Origin: Flaccisagitta enflata
Taxonomy: Eukaryota; Chaetognatha; Sagittoidea; Aphragmophora
Assembly: GCA_965153355.1 (NCBI GenBank)
Contig: OZ231127.1
Location: 80,600,001-80,664,000, forward strand
DNA length: 64,000 bases
Direction: 5' to 3'
The notes under the pieces: generated by a model
The model's input: only the letters and a program-made list of their open reading frames with translations
The model's database searches: none
What the model was told of the DNA's origin: nothing
Position numbers and translations under genes: made by a program
Shown: positions 45,906-57,365 of the stretch, one piece after another
Layout of the letters: each line of letters opens with the position of its first letter
Numbering within the stretch: position 1 is the first letter of the stretch

Positions 45906-46127
45906 ATAGATGGTTGCTGCTGTTTTAATGGAAGAACCTCGGAGCTTGTGATGTGTGATTGACTAACAGACTGACCAACCAACAGACAGACCAACAGAAA
46001 CAGCCTCTTGTAGAGATGCCCGGACGCATCTGAAAAGAACATTTCCGGAAAGGACATTGAAGAAATGGCATCTCGGCGTGTGTACTACGAGGAGAACGAA
46101 GGCGCGGACGAACTTGGGAGGATTGAA

Positions 46128-46429
46128 CGCACTCGACCATGGAACCGGGAGAAAATGATTGAAAAAAGAAGAAAGGAGGGCGGAAGGAAGAAAAGAAGGA
46201 AGGACAGAGGGAAGGAAAGAAGCAAAGAAGGAAGGAAGGCAGGTAGGCAGGAAGGGAGGCCAGATGGAAGGGAGGAAGGAAGGAAGGGAGGAAGAAAGAA
46301 GGAAGGAAGGCAGGAAGGAAGGGAGGCAGGCAGGAAGGAAGAGAGGCAGGTAGGCAGGAAGGGAGGCTAAAAGGGAGGAAGGAAGGCAGTAAGGCAGGAA
46401 AGCAGTAAGGAAGGAAGGCTGGAAGGAAT

Positions 46430-46477
<48 letters not shown>

Positions 46478-47239
46478 GAAGGATGAAAAGAGAAGGACGG
46501 AAGGAAGAAAGGAAAGAAGGGAGGAAGGGAGGAAGGGAGGAAGGAAGGAAGGAAGGAAGGAAGGAAGGAAGGAAGGAAGGAAGGAAGGAAGGAAGGAAGA
46601 AAGGAAGGAAGGAAGCATAAACTCACTCACTCACTGAATGACTGTTTCACTTCAAGTATCAGGCAATGGAAATGAGCGAAGTTGAATCGATCTTCCACTA
46701 CTCGCAAAAACTTACACGAATGAATTGAATAAGGAAATTCAATAAAGATATCTGAGGAAAGAAGATGAAGATGAATACGTACTAGGCAATGGATGTGCTT
46801 TACTTAAGGAAGGGAAGAGAAGAGAAGGGGTGGGAAGGGGGAGGAAGGGAAGGGAAGGGAAGGAAAGGGATGGGAAACGCACTCGACCATGAGACTAGGA
46901 GAAAATGATTGAAAAAAAGAAGAAAGGAGGGCGGAAGGCGGAAGGAAGAAAAGAAGGAAGGACAGAAGGAAGGAATGAAGCAAAGAAGGAAGGGAGGCAG
47001 GTAGGCAGGAAGGGAGGCCAGAAGGAAGGCAGGCAGGAAGGAAGGAAGGAAGGAAGAAAGAAAAGAAGGAAGTAAGGAAGGCAGGAAGGAAGGCAGGCAG
47101 GAAGGAAGGCAGGAGGGAAGGCAGGCAGGAAGGAAGAGAGGCAGGTAGGCAGGAAGGGAGGCTAAAAGGAAGGGAGGAAGGAAGGCAGGAAGGCAGGAAG
47201 GCAGGAAGGCAGGAAGGAAGGAAGGCTGGAAGGAATGAG

Positions 47240-47281
<42 letters not shown>

Positions 47282-47640
47282 ATGAAAGGAGAGGAGGATG
47301 GAAGGAAGGAAGGGAAGAAGGGAGGAAGGAAGGAAGGAAGGAAGGAAGGAAGGAAGGAAGGAAGGTAGGAAGGAAGGAAGAAAGGAAGGTAGGAAGCATA
47401 AACTCACTCACTCACTGAATGACTGTTTCACTCAATGAGCGAAGTCGAATCGATCTTCCACTACTCGCAAAAACTCACACAAATGAATTGAATAAGGAAA
47501 TTCAATAAAGATATCTGAGGGAAGAAGATGAAGATGAATACGCACTTGGCAATGGATGTGCTTTTCTTTAGGGAGAGAAGAGAAGAGAAGGGGTGGGAAG
47601 GGAGTGGACCGAAAGGGAAGGGAAGGGAAGGGAAGGAAAG
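46128..47640. repeat. Tandem duplication of a GGAA-rich unit
   Basis: Two copies of about 740 bp (46128-46866 and 46878-47640) share GCACTCGACCATG, a (GGAA/GGCA)n block, a (GAAA)n block, GCATAAACTCACTCACTCAC, AATCGATCTTCCACTACTCG, GATATCTGAGG and GGCAATGGATGTGCTTT. Confidence 0.8.
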
Positions 47641-47747
47641 GGAAAGGAAGGGAATGGAAGGGAAGGGAAACGAGGGTAGATGGAGGATATCAAATGTATC
47701 AGCGCAGAGTGGCTCAGTGGGGAAAGAGGAAATGAAGAGATGAGATG

Positions 47748-47935
47748 TCAAACAAGTGACGCGGGGTCACAATATTGTTGCGTACGGGTGGGCAGGGGCA
47801 TAAAACTCCCATCCACACCCCTACGCCCCCTTACCAACACACATGCCCAACAAGCATCTTAACCATCGTTTTTCCACTTTTCGACTCATGCGTAAGGGAC
47901 AGACCAACAGACGGACCAACGAACAAAGTCTCAAC
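47748..47935 (+). mobile_element. Related repeat, AGTGACGCGGGGTCAC type
   Basis: Opens CAAGTGACGCGGGGTCACAA, TACGGGTGGGCAGGGGC, an ACCCC-rich stretch, a CGACTCATGCGTAAGG block and GGACCAACGAACAAAG. Similar copies are at 25853-26056 and 28297-28440. Shares the GGGTGGGCAGGGGC word and the GACC/GACGG core with the hairpin-ended families. Confidence 0.55.
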
Positions 47936-48644
47936 TAATAATGAAAATGGTAGATGGAGATGGAAGAGATGAGGATAGAAATGGGGAGAAGAGGGGAGAA
48001 ATGGGGTCAAAAGCAAGGGGGGGGGGAGTAAAAAGAAAAAGAAAGTTTGACACGATTAAAAGAAGAAAGAGAAGTAGAGTTGTAGGTGAATGGATGGTGA
48101 TGATTGGGATGAGTTGGAGGTGATCGGTACTTTTTTTTTCGTGGTAATGGAATCAGAGGCACTGTGAAGGTGAATGGTTGGTGATAATGGGGTGATTTGG
48201 GGGTGAGAGGTTCTAATTTTTCGTGGTGGTGGGATCTGAGGCACTGCGACTTTGAGGAGAGGACGGGATGGAAAGTAAGGACTTCATAAATGTGAAGATA
48301 CGTGGACTTGTTCAGCAAAAATCGATAGAGAAAAGAAAGAAACGTTTTTAGAAAAAGATGTAAAAAAAAGAAGAAAAAATAAGTTTTGAATAGATAAAGA
48401 TGAGATGAGAGAGAGAGAGAGAGACAGACAGAGACAGAGACAGAGACAGAGAGAGCAGAGACGGAGAGAGAGAGGAGACAGAAAAAAAAGAGACAAAAGG
48501 GAAATGGGATGATTGAAGAGCAAAAGGCGAAAAACGAAAAGAGAAAGCAATAATGGATGAGTAGAAGAAAAGAGTATTAAAACAAACTTGGCATCTCATG
48601 CGTAAGGTTAACAATTGAATGGTTTAGTGATGGAGAATTTCGAC

Positions 48645-49120
<476 letters not shown>

Positions 49121-49238
49121 TGTGTGTGTGTCTTTGTTTGTCTGTGTAGTCTCTCTCTCTCTCTCTATATATGTCTGTGCATATATCTATATATGTGTGT
49201 GTCTCTTGTCTGTCTATGTGATCTCTCTCTCTCTCTCA

Positions 49239-49285
<47 letters not shown>

Positions 49286-49759
49286 ACTCTGACTAGCAGT
49301 TCACTGGCTTTTGTTGATTTCCCCTTCTTCTTGCGTGTGATTAGGGTCTGGACTTTGGGTCGGCATCTGACCACAACTGGGCTTTTATCGCGGCCTCAAT
49401 CCACGGCCAAGGCGAGGCCACGTCGAGGCCACGACGAGGCCACGCTGATACCACGCTGAGGCCAGTGGCAAATCCGCGGTGAATAATAATAGGAGGCGTT
49501 GCAACCCCCGCAGTTCGCTGATAGTGGCTAAGAGGCGCGGGGGTTGAGTGAGAGGGGGGGGGGGAATGTAAGAGGGGGAAGGGGATGATAATGGGAAGGG
49601 GGCGATGGAGAGGCTATTTGGAAGAACCATGAATATGGTCTCGTTCTGAGTAATATGTATTGACTAGTCCATTGCCAAGGCTGGGGAAACAACGAGATAA
49701 GACGTTTCATCTTATGAATACTTTAAGATAAAATGAGTTGATACGCGGCAAGCCCAACA

Positions 49760-50004
49760 GCCGCGTGCTCCGTTTTGCGATAACACACACAACTACATAC
49801 ATACTCCTTCTTTATTGCCTCTCCCCCTCCCATGTTTTCTTCCTCCCATCTTTCCTTTCTTCCTCCCTTCCTCTCTCTCTTCTTTCTTTCTTTTCTTCCT
49901 TCCTTCTTTCTTTTCTTTCCTTTCTTCCTTCCATTCATCCCTCCCGTAGGAACAACTTGTTTTACCTTGAAATACCAAAAAAAGTCCAAGATTTAACAAT
50001 TTCT
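49760..50004. other. Gene-free pyrimidine-rich stretch
   Basis: CTTC/TTCC-rich sequence and unique DNA with no supported gene. Similar gene-free stretches without a recognisable feature: 5020-5950, 32700-32898, 35120-35600, 54550-55540, 57000-57350, 60000-60500, 61740-62440 and 63100-63550. Confidence 0.5.
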
Positions 50005-50093
50005 CGGTGGGGCGCAGGGACAGACAAATGGACGGACCGACAGACCGACGGAACGACCTACAGAGCAAAGTGTAGAGTCGCATTCACGCGACT
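50005..50093 (+). mobile_element. Hairpin-ended repeat, 3' end
   Basis: (GGAC/GACC)n, CAAAGTGTAG, hairpin AGTCGCATTCACGCGACT (50076-50093) with one A-C mismatch, then AACA. Confidence 0.6.
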
Positions 50094-50342
50094 AACAATG
50101 AGTTGGTAAAAAAGAATACCCAAACCGCGAAAAAAAGGCAAAATATGGATATAGTTCGCCTTCACAAAAGCGCCTTCGCTTAAAGAGTCGAAATTGTAAG
50201 GCATGAAATGACCATCATCTACCAAAATTAGTTTTTTTGGCAGCCTTACGGCTCCACAGCAATACAGAGCTACTGCCTTGACAAGCTCTCCTGTGAAGCG
50301 TTTCTGCGCGTTCTTTTTTCCATTATCAGTTATCTCCCCCAA
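50058..50342 (-). CDS. Hypothetical open segment or exon
   Basis: Reads LLGEITDNGKKNAQKRFTGE, LVKAVALYCCGAVRLPKKLI, LVDDGHFMPYNFDSLSEGAF, non-repetitive and protein-like. A pyrimidine tract with TTTTTACAAG just upstream could be an acceptor. The 3' end runs into a hairpin-family repeat (50010-50093), so the last residues are not reliable. No family recognised. Confidence 0.35.
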   Translation of the reverse strand: MGEITDNGKKNAQKRFTGELVKAVALYCCGAVRLPKKLILVDDGHFMPYNFDSLSEGAFVKANYIHILPFFRGLGILFYQLIVSRVNATLHFAL

Positions 50343-50760
50343 CAGGCTTGTAAAAAGGAATGAGAGAAAAAAAGAGTAATGGCCACGAACTCTGCCCGTT
50401 TGAACGTGAGGTTCCAGGCTCCCTTTATCAGTGACTTTCTCACCAACTTTATGGCTGTAAAGAAATAATCAAGTCACGATAAAACTAAAGCTAATTTACA
50501 ATTCAGGCTGCTATGCGATCTGGTGATATCTTTCGGTTTTAGGACTATATTTCAACATCGTCGGAAATGTTGGAGGAAGAAGAAAGGCTGTATCAATTCA
50601 GCTGATTCTGCAATCCACACAAAAAATATATTTTTTAAGAGAATGACTCACTATGAAATTTTATGGCATACAGATTTTGGATGAGAGTGCAGAATATTGA
50701 CAGCTTTTCCTGGGGTTCAAAAGAACTTTATTTTCCTCCTTCGACCGAAAAAAAAAAGAG

Positions 50761-50827
<67 letters not shown>

Positions 50828-51261
50828 AAGAAAGAAGTAAGAGGAGACATTTGCGGTCGTTCGAATCATTAATGGGTGGAGAATAGAGTCATTAGGTTGA
50901 AACACAGTAAGAAAAAAAACCTCTGATACGTATCACTGCCAAGACTGTACTGTCTGTTTTCATGGCCAAATTCGACGTCAATTGGTGATGATGATATCTG
51001 CCACTGCAAAGTTAGACTAATTGCCCTTATTCTTTTAAACATTTGCGTGAATAGGAGCTTTCATAAGTCCTCAACTACTTATAATTCATCATCTTGTACG
51101 CCTTAAGTATCATTATCATCATCATCATCATCATCATGGTCAACCAGAAACTTAAATACGTATATTCAAATTTTTTTTTTACATCAGTAACAAGATGATA
51201 GAAAAAGCTACTCAAATCTTCATCTTAAGTTTCCAGTCATTTGACCAGGCTTGATCTATAA

Positions 51262-51449
51262 CTCAGAGTGTTAACGACTAGATGACGACGGTGATGACAT
51301 TGATGACAAGGACGATGACCATGAAGATGATGACAACCATGGAAATGAGAAAGATGATGACGATATCAGCGACGGTGATGACAATTGCAACGACGATACT
51401 GGAAACGATTACTAGGATGATGACCATGAACAGGACGATAACGATGGAA

Positions 51450-51483
<34 letters not shown>

Positions 51484-51620
51484 CAAGGACGATGATCATA
51501 GAGGATATGATTGCGAATGAAATGATGAAGATGATGACGATATCAGCGACCGAGGCGACATTCACAACGAAGACGATGACCATGAAGATGACGATAACGA
51601 TGGAAATGATGGATGAATGT
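51262..51620. repeat. Imperfect (GAT/GAC)n repeat
   Basis: Mix of GATGATGAC, GACGATGAC and ATGGAAATG words, 350 bp. Open in several frames but without gene-like features. Confidence 0.75.
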
Positions 51621-52217
51621 GGGTCACATTGAGGGTGTCGTCGTCCAGCCCATCATACATCACACGAAATGCCAGATTAGATGATGATTGACAAGTCCCT
51701 ACTTCTATTTCCTAGGTTGCTAATACGATCACATTGAACAATTGCCAAGCAATTCTGTGGATATACCTCTATCTATTCAAGTAGTGATTTGAACAGGCAT
51801 ACATAAAACGCTCTTCTCCTCTGCATATTTGGGTTTTGTCTTTTCTGAAAATGTGGGCACTGCGCATCCCCTTTTGTTTCAATGTAATCACTGTGGTCTG
51901 TCTTCTTGCATCGCAATGTGGACACTGAACATCCCCTTTCATCGGCCTTGTCATCATCTTGATGATGGATGGGATAAATATCTGCTAAACGCAGCTTCTA
52001 GTCAAGGGGATTTAAAATGTATGGGCATCAAAAAGGGGAAAACTGCTTCACCCAGCCTATCATCTCGAAAACAAGTACACCTACACTAGAAAAAAAGCGT
52101 TAACATTGACAGTATTACTCCTAAATTGATCAAGCTATATCGGTCCCATTTGTTAAAAAAAATAGCACTCTTTCTAAGTTCATAAGGGTATACATGGATG
52201 GAACAGTCTCTAATAGG

Positions 52218-53370
52218 GGTGGGGGAAATGCACTTTAGTCAACAGATCAAGTTGCAGATGAAGGAAATGTCATAATATGATAAGAATAGATAGTATGCCA
52301 AGTTTCAGGGCCTTTGGAACAGTTTCAGCCTAGCCCTCCACCTCCCTGATTTCCCATAGAAAATGTATAGGAATGATTTTGGCCTCAAAAGTTTCCTATC
52401 TTTTATAATGGGGCAGGAGGGGGGTGGAGGGCTAGGCTAAAACTGTTCCAAAGGCCCTGAAATTTGGCATACTATCTATTCTTTTTTTATTATGACAGCT
52501 TTAATATAGCTTATGGCCTCCTTTCATAGTTGAGCTAGTTAAATGGTTTTAAAAATTTTTCAATTTTCCCTCTACTATTTTTAGGTTAAAATTTGGTATT
52601 GAAATGTCACTTGGTCTATTGATATAGCTTGGGTCATTCCAATACTTTCTTAGATCCATGGTCTATTAATATAGCTTAGATCTATATCTATATATAGTGT
52701 ATATTATGTCAAAAAATTTTTGGTCTGTACTGTATATATTTTTGATCTGTACTGTATATTTTTGGTCTGTACTGTATAATTTTTGGTCTGTACTGTACAT
52801 CTGAAATTAAATTTGATGCTATTTGCACACTTTTGCATACTTTTGCTATATAACCTTTCTCATTTTTACACTGCTAATTTCAACTTTTCCCAAATTGTTC
52901 TTTTTCTTTTCTCTGTTTCAAATTTGTTCTTTTTTCTTCTCCATCTATTTGTTTGGGAATCCTCTCCCATTGGCCATTTCGCTTCACCTGTTTCATTGAT
53001 ACTCTTCCTACTCTTCATTTTCCATCCTTATCACTATCTTTCAGCCACTTTTACTTTCCACTACTCTTCTTTTGAGAATTTTTATAATTTTTATGCACTT
53101 AGGATAATGGTGATGGGGCGTCTAAGCCAGCCAAGCTTAAGGTGATAATTGGCTTCACCTTTTGCTTGAGAGTCCAAAGCCTCTACCTAGGTGCAACATT
53201 TTAACATTTTTTAACTTTGTGATTTTCATCTGTTTGATTTTTACTTATTTTGCTCGTCCTTTCTCTGTCATCTTCCTCGTTGCCAACATTAACCAAAGAT
53301 ATAATTTCCTTCATCTGCAACTTGATTTGTTGACTAAAGTGCATTTCCCCCACCCCTAGTCTCTAAGTCC
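52218..53370. mobile_element. Large foldback element next to H1
   Basis: Outer arms of about 60 bp: AGGGGTGGGGGAAATGCACT...AAGTTGCAGATGAAGGAAAT at 52217-52268 and its inverted copy at 53309-53366. Inside are another inverted repeat (52270-52492, AGTATGCCAAGTTTCAGGGC...) and a TTTTGGTCTGTACTGTATAT tandem repeat (52715-52800). It ends about 70 bp before the H1 stem-loop. Confidence 0.75.
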
Positions 53371-53436
53371 CCTAAGCTGGGACTCAACTGTTATTACTAC
53401 TGTTACAACATGGTATTCTTTTTAGATTATTGGGGT

Positions 53437-53452
53437 GGCCCTTATAAGGGCC
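53437..53452 (-). terminator. Histone mRNA 3' stem-loop
   Basis: GGCCCTTATAAGGGCC, a 6-bp stem with a 4-nt TATA loop, 34 bp after the H1 stop codon. It is a variant of the GGYYCTTYTHARRRCC consensus bound by SLBP. A purine-rich AAAAAGAAT downstream (minus strand, about 53417) may serve as the histone downstream element for U7. Confidence 0.88.
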
Positions 53453-53486
53453 ATTGGGGTGTGATTACAGCCGACGAGATGTGGAT

Positions 53487-54149
53487 TTACTTCTTCTTGG
53501 GCGCGGCCTTCTTGGCGGCGGGCTTCTTGGCTGCAGGCTTCTTGGCCGCGGGTTTCTTGACGACCTTCTTGGGAGTCTTTTTGGCTGCGGGCTTCTTGGC
53601 AGCTGCGGGCTTCTTAGCAGCCTTCTTAGTCGGAGATTTTGCAGGCTTCTTGGCAGCCGCGGGTTTCTTGGCGGCCTTTTTGGCTGGAGACTTCTTGGCC
53701 GCGGGTTTCTTGGCGGCCTTTTTAGCTGGAGACTTCTTGGCCGCGGGCTTCTTAGCGGCGGCGGCCTTCTTGGGAGTCTTCTTAGCCGCGGGCTTCTTGA
53801 CGACCTTCTTGGGCGTCTTCTTGGCGGCGGGTTTCTTCTTGGGCTTCTCGACTTTGGCGGCCTTGAAGGTGCCGGCGTGGCCTTTGGCAGTGACGAGTTT
53901 GCCGCCGGCGACACCGCGTTTCAAAGCCAGGTTGAGTTGGGTGTTGGTGGTTTTGGTATCCTCGACCTTGAAGTTGGCGAGGATGTACTTCTTGATGGCG
54001 ACCTTGGAGGAGCCCTTCTTATCGGCGAGACCGACGATGGCTTTGGCGATCATTTCACCGTAAGAAGGATGAGCCGCGGGCTTCTTGGGCTTGGCGGCCT
54101 TCTTCACCTTGGCGGCTGGGGCGGCGGCAGGAGCAGCGGCTTCAGACAT
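53487..54149 (-). CDS. H1: Histone H1 (linker histone), 220 aa
   Basis: Single-exon, intact. Residues 1-25 are an Ala/Lys/Pro tail (MSEAAAPAAAPAAK...). Residues about 26-105 are the winged-helix H15 domain: HPSYGEMIAKAIVGL, KGSSKVAIKKYILANFKV, LNLALKRGVAGGKLVTAKG, GTFKAAK. From about 106 the tail is Lys/Ala/Pro with KTPKK and KSPAKK/KSPTKK motifs, targets for cyclin-dependent kinases in known H1s. It compacts chromatin by binding the nucleosome entry/exit DNA. Absence of introns plus the 3' stem-loop indicates a replication-dependent, S-phase type. No core histone gene is seen nearby. Confidence 0.97.
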   Translation of the reverse strand: MSEAAAPAAAPAAKVKKAAKPKKPAAHPSYGEMIAKAIVGLADKKGSSKVAIKKYILANFKVEDTKTTNTQLNLALKRGVAGGKLVTAKGHAGTFKAAKVEKPKKKPAAKKTPKKVVKKPAAKKTPKKAAAAKKPAAKKSPAKKAAKKPAAKKSPAKKAAKKPAAAKKPAKSPTKKAAKKPAAAKKPAAKKTPKKVVKKPAAKKPAAKKPAAKKAAPKKK

Positions 54150-54330
54150 CTTGAGTGTTTTAGAGTCTTGAGAAGAGAGATGAAAATGAAGGTTCAGAAT
54201 ATTCGGGTTCGGTTTTCTCTTGCTGAGAGAGAGGCGGATTTGCGTTTGATCTCCTAAGTCCTAACCGAAATCACCCCCGTACTTAAGCCGTTTGCTCTCA
54301 ACGATCGAACCTCGACGAAAGCACGTCGAA
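54150..54330 (-). promoter_or_regulatory. H1 5' UTR and promoter region
   Basis: Upstream of the H1 ATG, minus strand. An octamer-like ACGCAAAT (54238-54245) lies about 90 bp upstream, similar to histone/H1 proximal elements. No convincing TATA box was seen. A hairpin MITE begins at about 54375. Assignment is by position and one motif only. Confidence 0.35.
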
Positions 54331-54379
54331 GATAAGTTGCAGTGCACAGGAACAGCAAATTTGAGAAATCATTTCGCGT

Positions 54380-54525
54380 GAAATTCTTAATCTCTCGCTG
54401 AATGCCAAATTTTGCATTTTTAAAAATATGGCCACTTTCTTATATGTTTTTAGAACAGGGCCATGTTCTTAGAAATGCAAATCTATGCATTCAGAGACAG
54501 ATTAAGAATTTCACGTGAGACAAGT
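54380..54525. mobile_element. Hairpin MITE, copy 2, upstream of H1
   Basis: Left CGTGAAATTCTTAATCTCTC...ATATGGCC, right GGCCATGTTCTTAGAAATGC...TTAAGAATTTCACG. Lies about 230 bp upstream of the H1 start codon. Confidence 0.78.
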
Positions 54526-55542
54526 CAAGGAATGGAAGCTAATTTTCTTTTTTTTTATTCTCAATTTTTCCAACTGGTTTGGATCACATAAATGATTCTC
54601 AATGCAATTAGATAAATAATTTATTCTAAAAATATGATTTCTTTTTTAAAAAATTATGAATTCATCATTTAATTCTTTTTCTAGAATATGATTTGACCGT
54701 GAAAACTGCCCCTTCGTGTACACCTTGACATAATTTCAAATGGGGGGAAAATCAATGCAGGGTTGTGTTTGTTTGTCATCCTATTTTTGGTATTATTTTT
54801 GTGTATCATGTATCAAATGCGATGATTTACATACCATGTTGTACCTGGTGAAGTTCTCAATCTGCTGGTGTGTTTCTTTTCTTAAAAAACAAATATTTCA
54901 TTACGTTTTTTAACCCGAGAACACCATGGGGTCTTTTCATCGCCATTGGGAATAAGAACATTTGTTACCTTTGATTGTATTTCAACACTGTTCCCATACA
55001 GCGACTTAATCAGACTTGAGTGTCCAGGTTGGTGATTGATGGGGAAGTGTTCTCCAATATTATGGGAACATCAGCCACTATCTGGTAAGTTTTTTGGAAA
55101 GCAAAATTTTTGTAAAACACCCCTTGCTGCCTGAAAGGAAAACCGGTCAGGTGGTAGCTTTTTTATTTTCATAGTTTACCTTGTTTCGTTCATAACTTCG
55201 GAACAAATTGATCAAAATCCCTGGGATAGGACTTGTTTGCAAGATATTTTGAAGTAAATTACGAAAAATATATCAAAAATGGGTTGTCACCTTGCAAAAG
55301 CTCTCTTGAGGCTGTCAAAAGAGACCTAAAGGGTAAGAATTGTCAAAAATGACAACCCATGGTTTTTTATGTCAAACGCAAGAGTCGTACCTCGCTGCTC
55401 TATAACTGATCCGGGATGACTTATCATTAACTAAGTTGATGATTTGATACCCAAAGGGCCCACCAACAGAGCTCTCAGGGCCCAAAATTAAAACAAAAAA
55501 GCTTAAATCAATCTAAACATTGACATTCATGTTTATTCCTTA

Positions 55543-55660
55543 AGTGCGCCAACGCACCTCTATCTGAAGCTTTGTGTCTTCGTTGGTTAATTGATTGGCT
55601 GGTTGATTGGTCAGTTGGTTGGTTGGTTGGTTGGTCAGTTGGTTGTCAATGGCTGGTCAA
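55543..55660 (-). mobile_element. Hairpin-ended repeat, GGTGC type, diverged
   Basis: Opens with AGTGCGCCAACGCACCTCTA (hairpin GTGCGCCAACGCAC), CTTTGTGTCTTC, then (GGTT/GGTC)n. The AACAAGGCC end is not visible. A GATGC-type end lies at 55785-55826. Confidence 0.5.
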
Positions 55661-55948
55661 CTGGAACCTAGGAGGCATTATTCCCATGAATGATTCAACA
55701 AGCCCATCCCGGCAACTTGATGCGTCATCTGCGTGATTTTTGAAAAAGGTGTGACAAAGATACGGGCTGATGGACCAACTGACAGATGGACAAACCCTCC
55801 AATAGGGATACGCTGATGCATCTAAAAACCAATGGTGTCTTAAAGAATCAGGTTGCTTTTTTTCTAGGTGGTGATTCAATCCTGGGGAGAAATATTATCA
55901 AATGAGACGCGATAAAGCATTTGCTATCACTTTTAGCTATCATTTTTT

Positions 55949-56955
55949 AGTCGCGTGCTACGCAACCCTACACCCCGCAATGTCAGTCCGTCAGTTGGCT
56001 GGTCGGTTGGTTGGTCAGTCCCCTTTTGGGCAGCGGCCCCAAAGGGGCCAATGACCTATGCTTTCACACAGGAGAAATTTCTCCTTCTTCTTCTTCATTT
56101 CTTCTCCTCCATCCACCCCCTTCAAAGCTCATATTGTTACGTTGAGGCTCAAATCCAAACCTTTCAGGCCCAAATCCTAGTCTCGAGGCCCAAATTCTAG
56201 CCTCAAGGCCCAAACTCTAGCCTTGAAGCTCGAATCCCGACCTCAAGGTTCAAATCCAAGCTTAGAGGCTCAAATCCCAGCCTTGAGGCTCAATTCCCAA
56301 CATCGAGGCTCAAATCCCAGCCTCAAGGCTCAAATCCCAGCCTTGAGGCTAAAATCTTGGCCACAAGAATCAAATTCCAGCCTCAAGGCTCATATTACAT
56401 CCTCAAGGCTCACATTCTAACCACAAGGCTCAAATCCCAACCTCAAGCCTCAATCCCAACCTCAAGCCTCAAATTCCAGCCTCGAGGCTCAATTCACAGC
56501 CTCGAGGCTCAATTCACAGCCTCGAGGCTCAAATCACAGCCTCCAGACTCAAATAGCAGCCTCCAGACTCAAATAGCAGCCTCCAGACTCAAATTCCAGC
56601 CTTGAGGCTCAATTCACCGCCTTGAGGCTCAAATCACAGCCTTGAGACTCAATTTCCAGCCTTAAGACTCAAATCCCATTGTTGATGCTCACTATCAAGC
56701 CTAGATCCTCAAAACTTACTAAGCATAGGTCATCTGCCCCTTCAGTGCCGTTGCCCCTTCCAGCATTACACAACACATACTCCCATAGGGGCAACGGGTA
56801 CCGCTGACCATCTAACCCTTTTGCGACCATTTACTTTTTTGGGGTTTTTGAGCTTTTGGAGCATACTGCTCCTGCCCAGATGCTCTAGTGACCTTCTCCA
56901 GCACTGCTCCTGCCCACCCGCACGTGACTAGGGCAGCCGTGTATCCCGCCTTGTT
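55949..56955 (-). mobile_element. Hairpin-ended repeat split by a foldback element
   Basis: Left part 55949-56025 (AGTCGCGTGCTACGCAACCC, GGTC/GGTT repeats, CCCCTTTT) and right part from about 56826 (ATTTACTTTTTTGGGG, body, CCCGCACGTGACTAGGGC, CCTTGTT) together match one full copy. A minisatellite foldback of about 800 bp separates them. Confidence 0.65.
56026..56820. mobile_element. Minisatellite foldback inside a hairpin element
   Basis: GGGCAGCGGCCCCAAAGGGG, CTATGCTTTCACACAGGAG, array of GGCTCAAATCCCAGCCTTGA (56130-56700), AGCATAGGTCATCTGCCCCT, ACGGGTACCGCTGACCATCT. The array keeps one orientation here. Confidence 0.72.
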
Positions 56956-57365
56956 TCAACTTGAATATTACAAACATTTAAGCATTTGAATATGCTATTT
57001 AGCAGAAAAAATTCACATTAGAATATGTAAGATTGTAGAAAAATCCCATTTGAATATGTAAGATCGCGGAAAAAATTAAGATTTTGATATTAAAAATTCA
57101 ATACTCAATTTAAACGTGCAAAACATTGTACAACTTCACGGCCTTCAAAAGCTTTTCGTTGTAAGCAGGGGTATTTGAATCTTTCCTTGTAGAATTGATG
57201 AAGATCGGCGTGTATCTTCTCTCCCGCGCTTTTGTTCCAGAGTGCGGTTCCCATGCCTGAGGTTTTATATTGATACATATGACCTATCTACCAAAGGACT
57301 CATTCGGATGTGATCTGATTTAGCGATTTAACTCGTCCATCCTTCTTTTCTTGCTCTTTTTGGGT

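Noticed and set aside
45364-46057. Long FIHSFIHS-type frames on (-)
   Set aside because: Translation of (GAAT)n; no start context, splice sites or normal composition.
51769-51957. CPHC zinc-ribbon-like peptide on (-)
   Set aside because: Only one CxxC; sequence is a local imperfect duplication of about 60 bp without gene context.
53454-54257. Long Gly/Leu and Arg/Pro frames opposite or out of phase with H1
   Set aside because: Shadows of the Lys/Ala/Pro-rich histone H1 coding sequence.
56130-56700. Regular 20-bp repeats resembling a CRISPR array
   Set aside because: Contiguous degenerate units with no unique spacers, no cas genes, eukaryotic setting.
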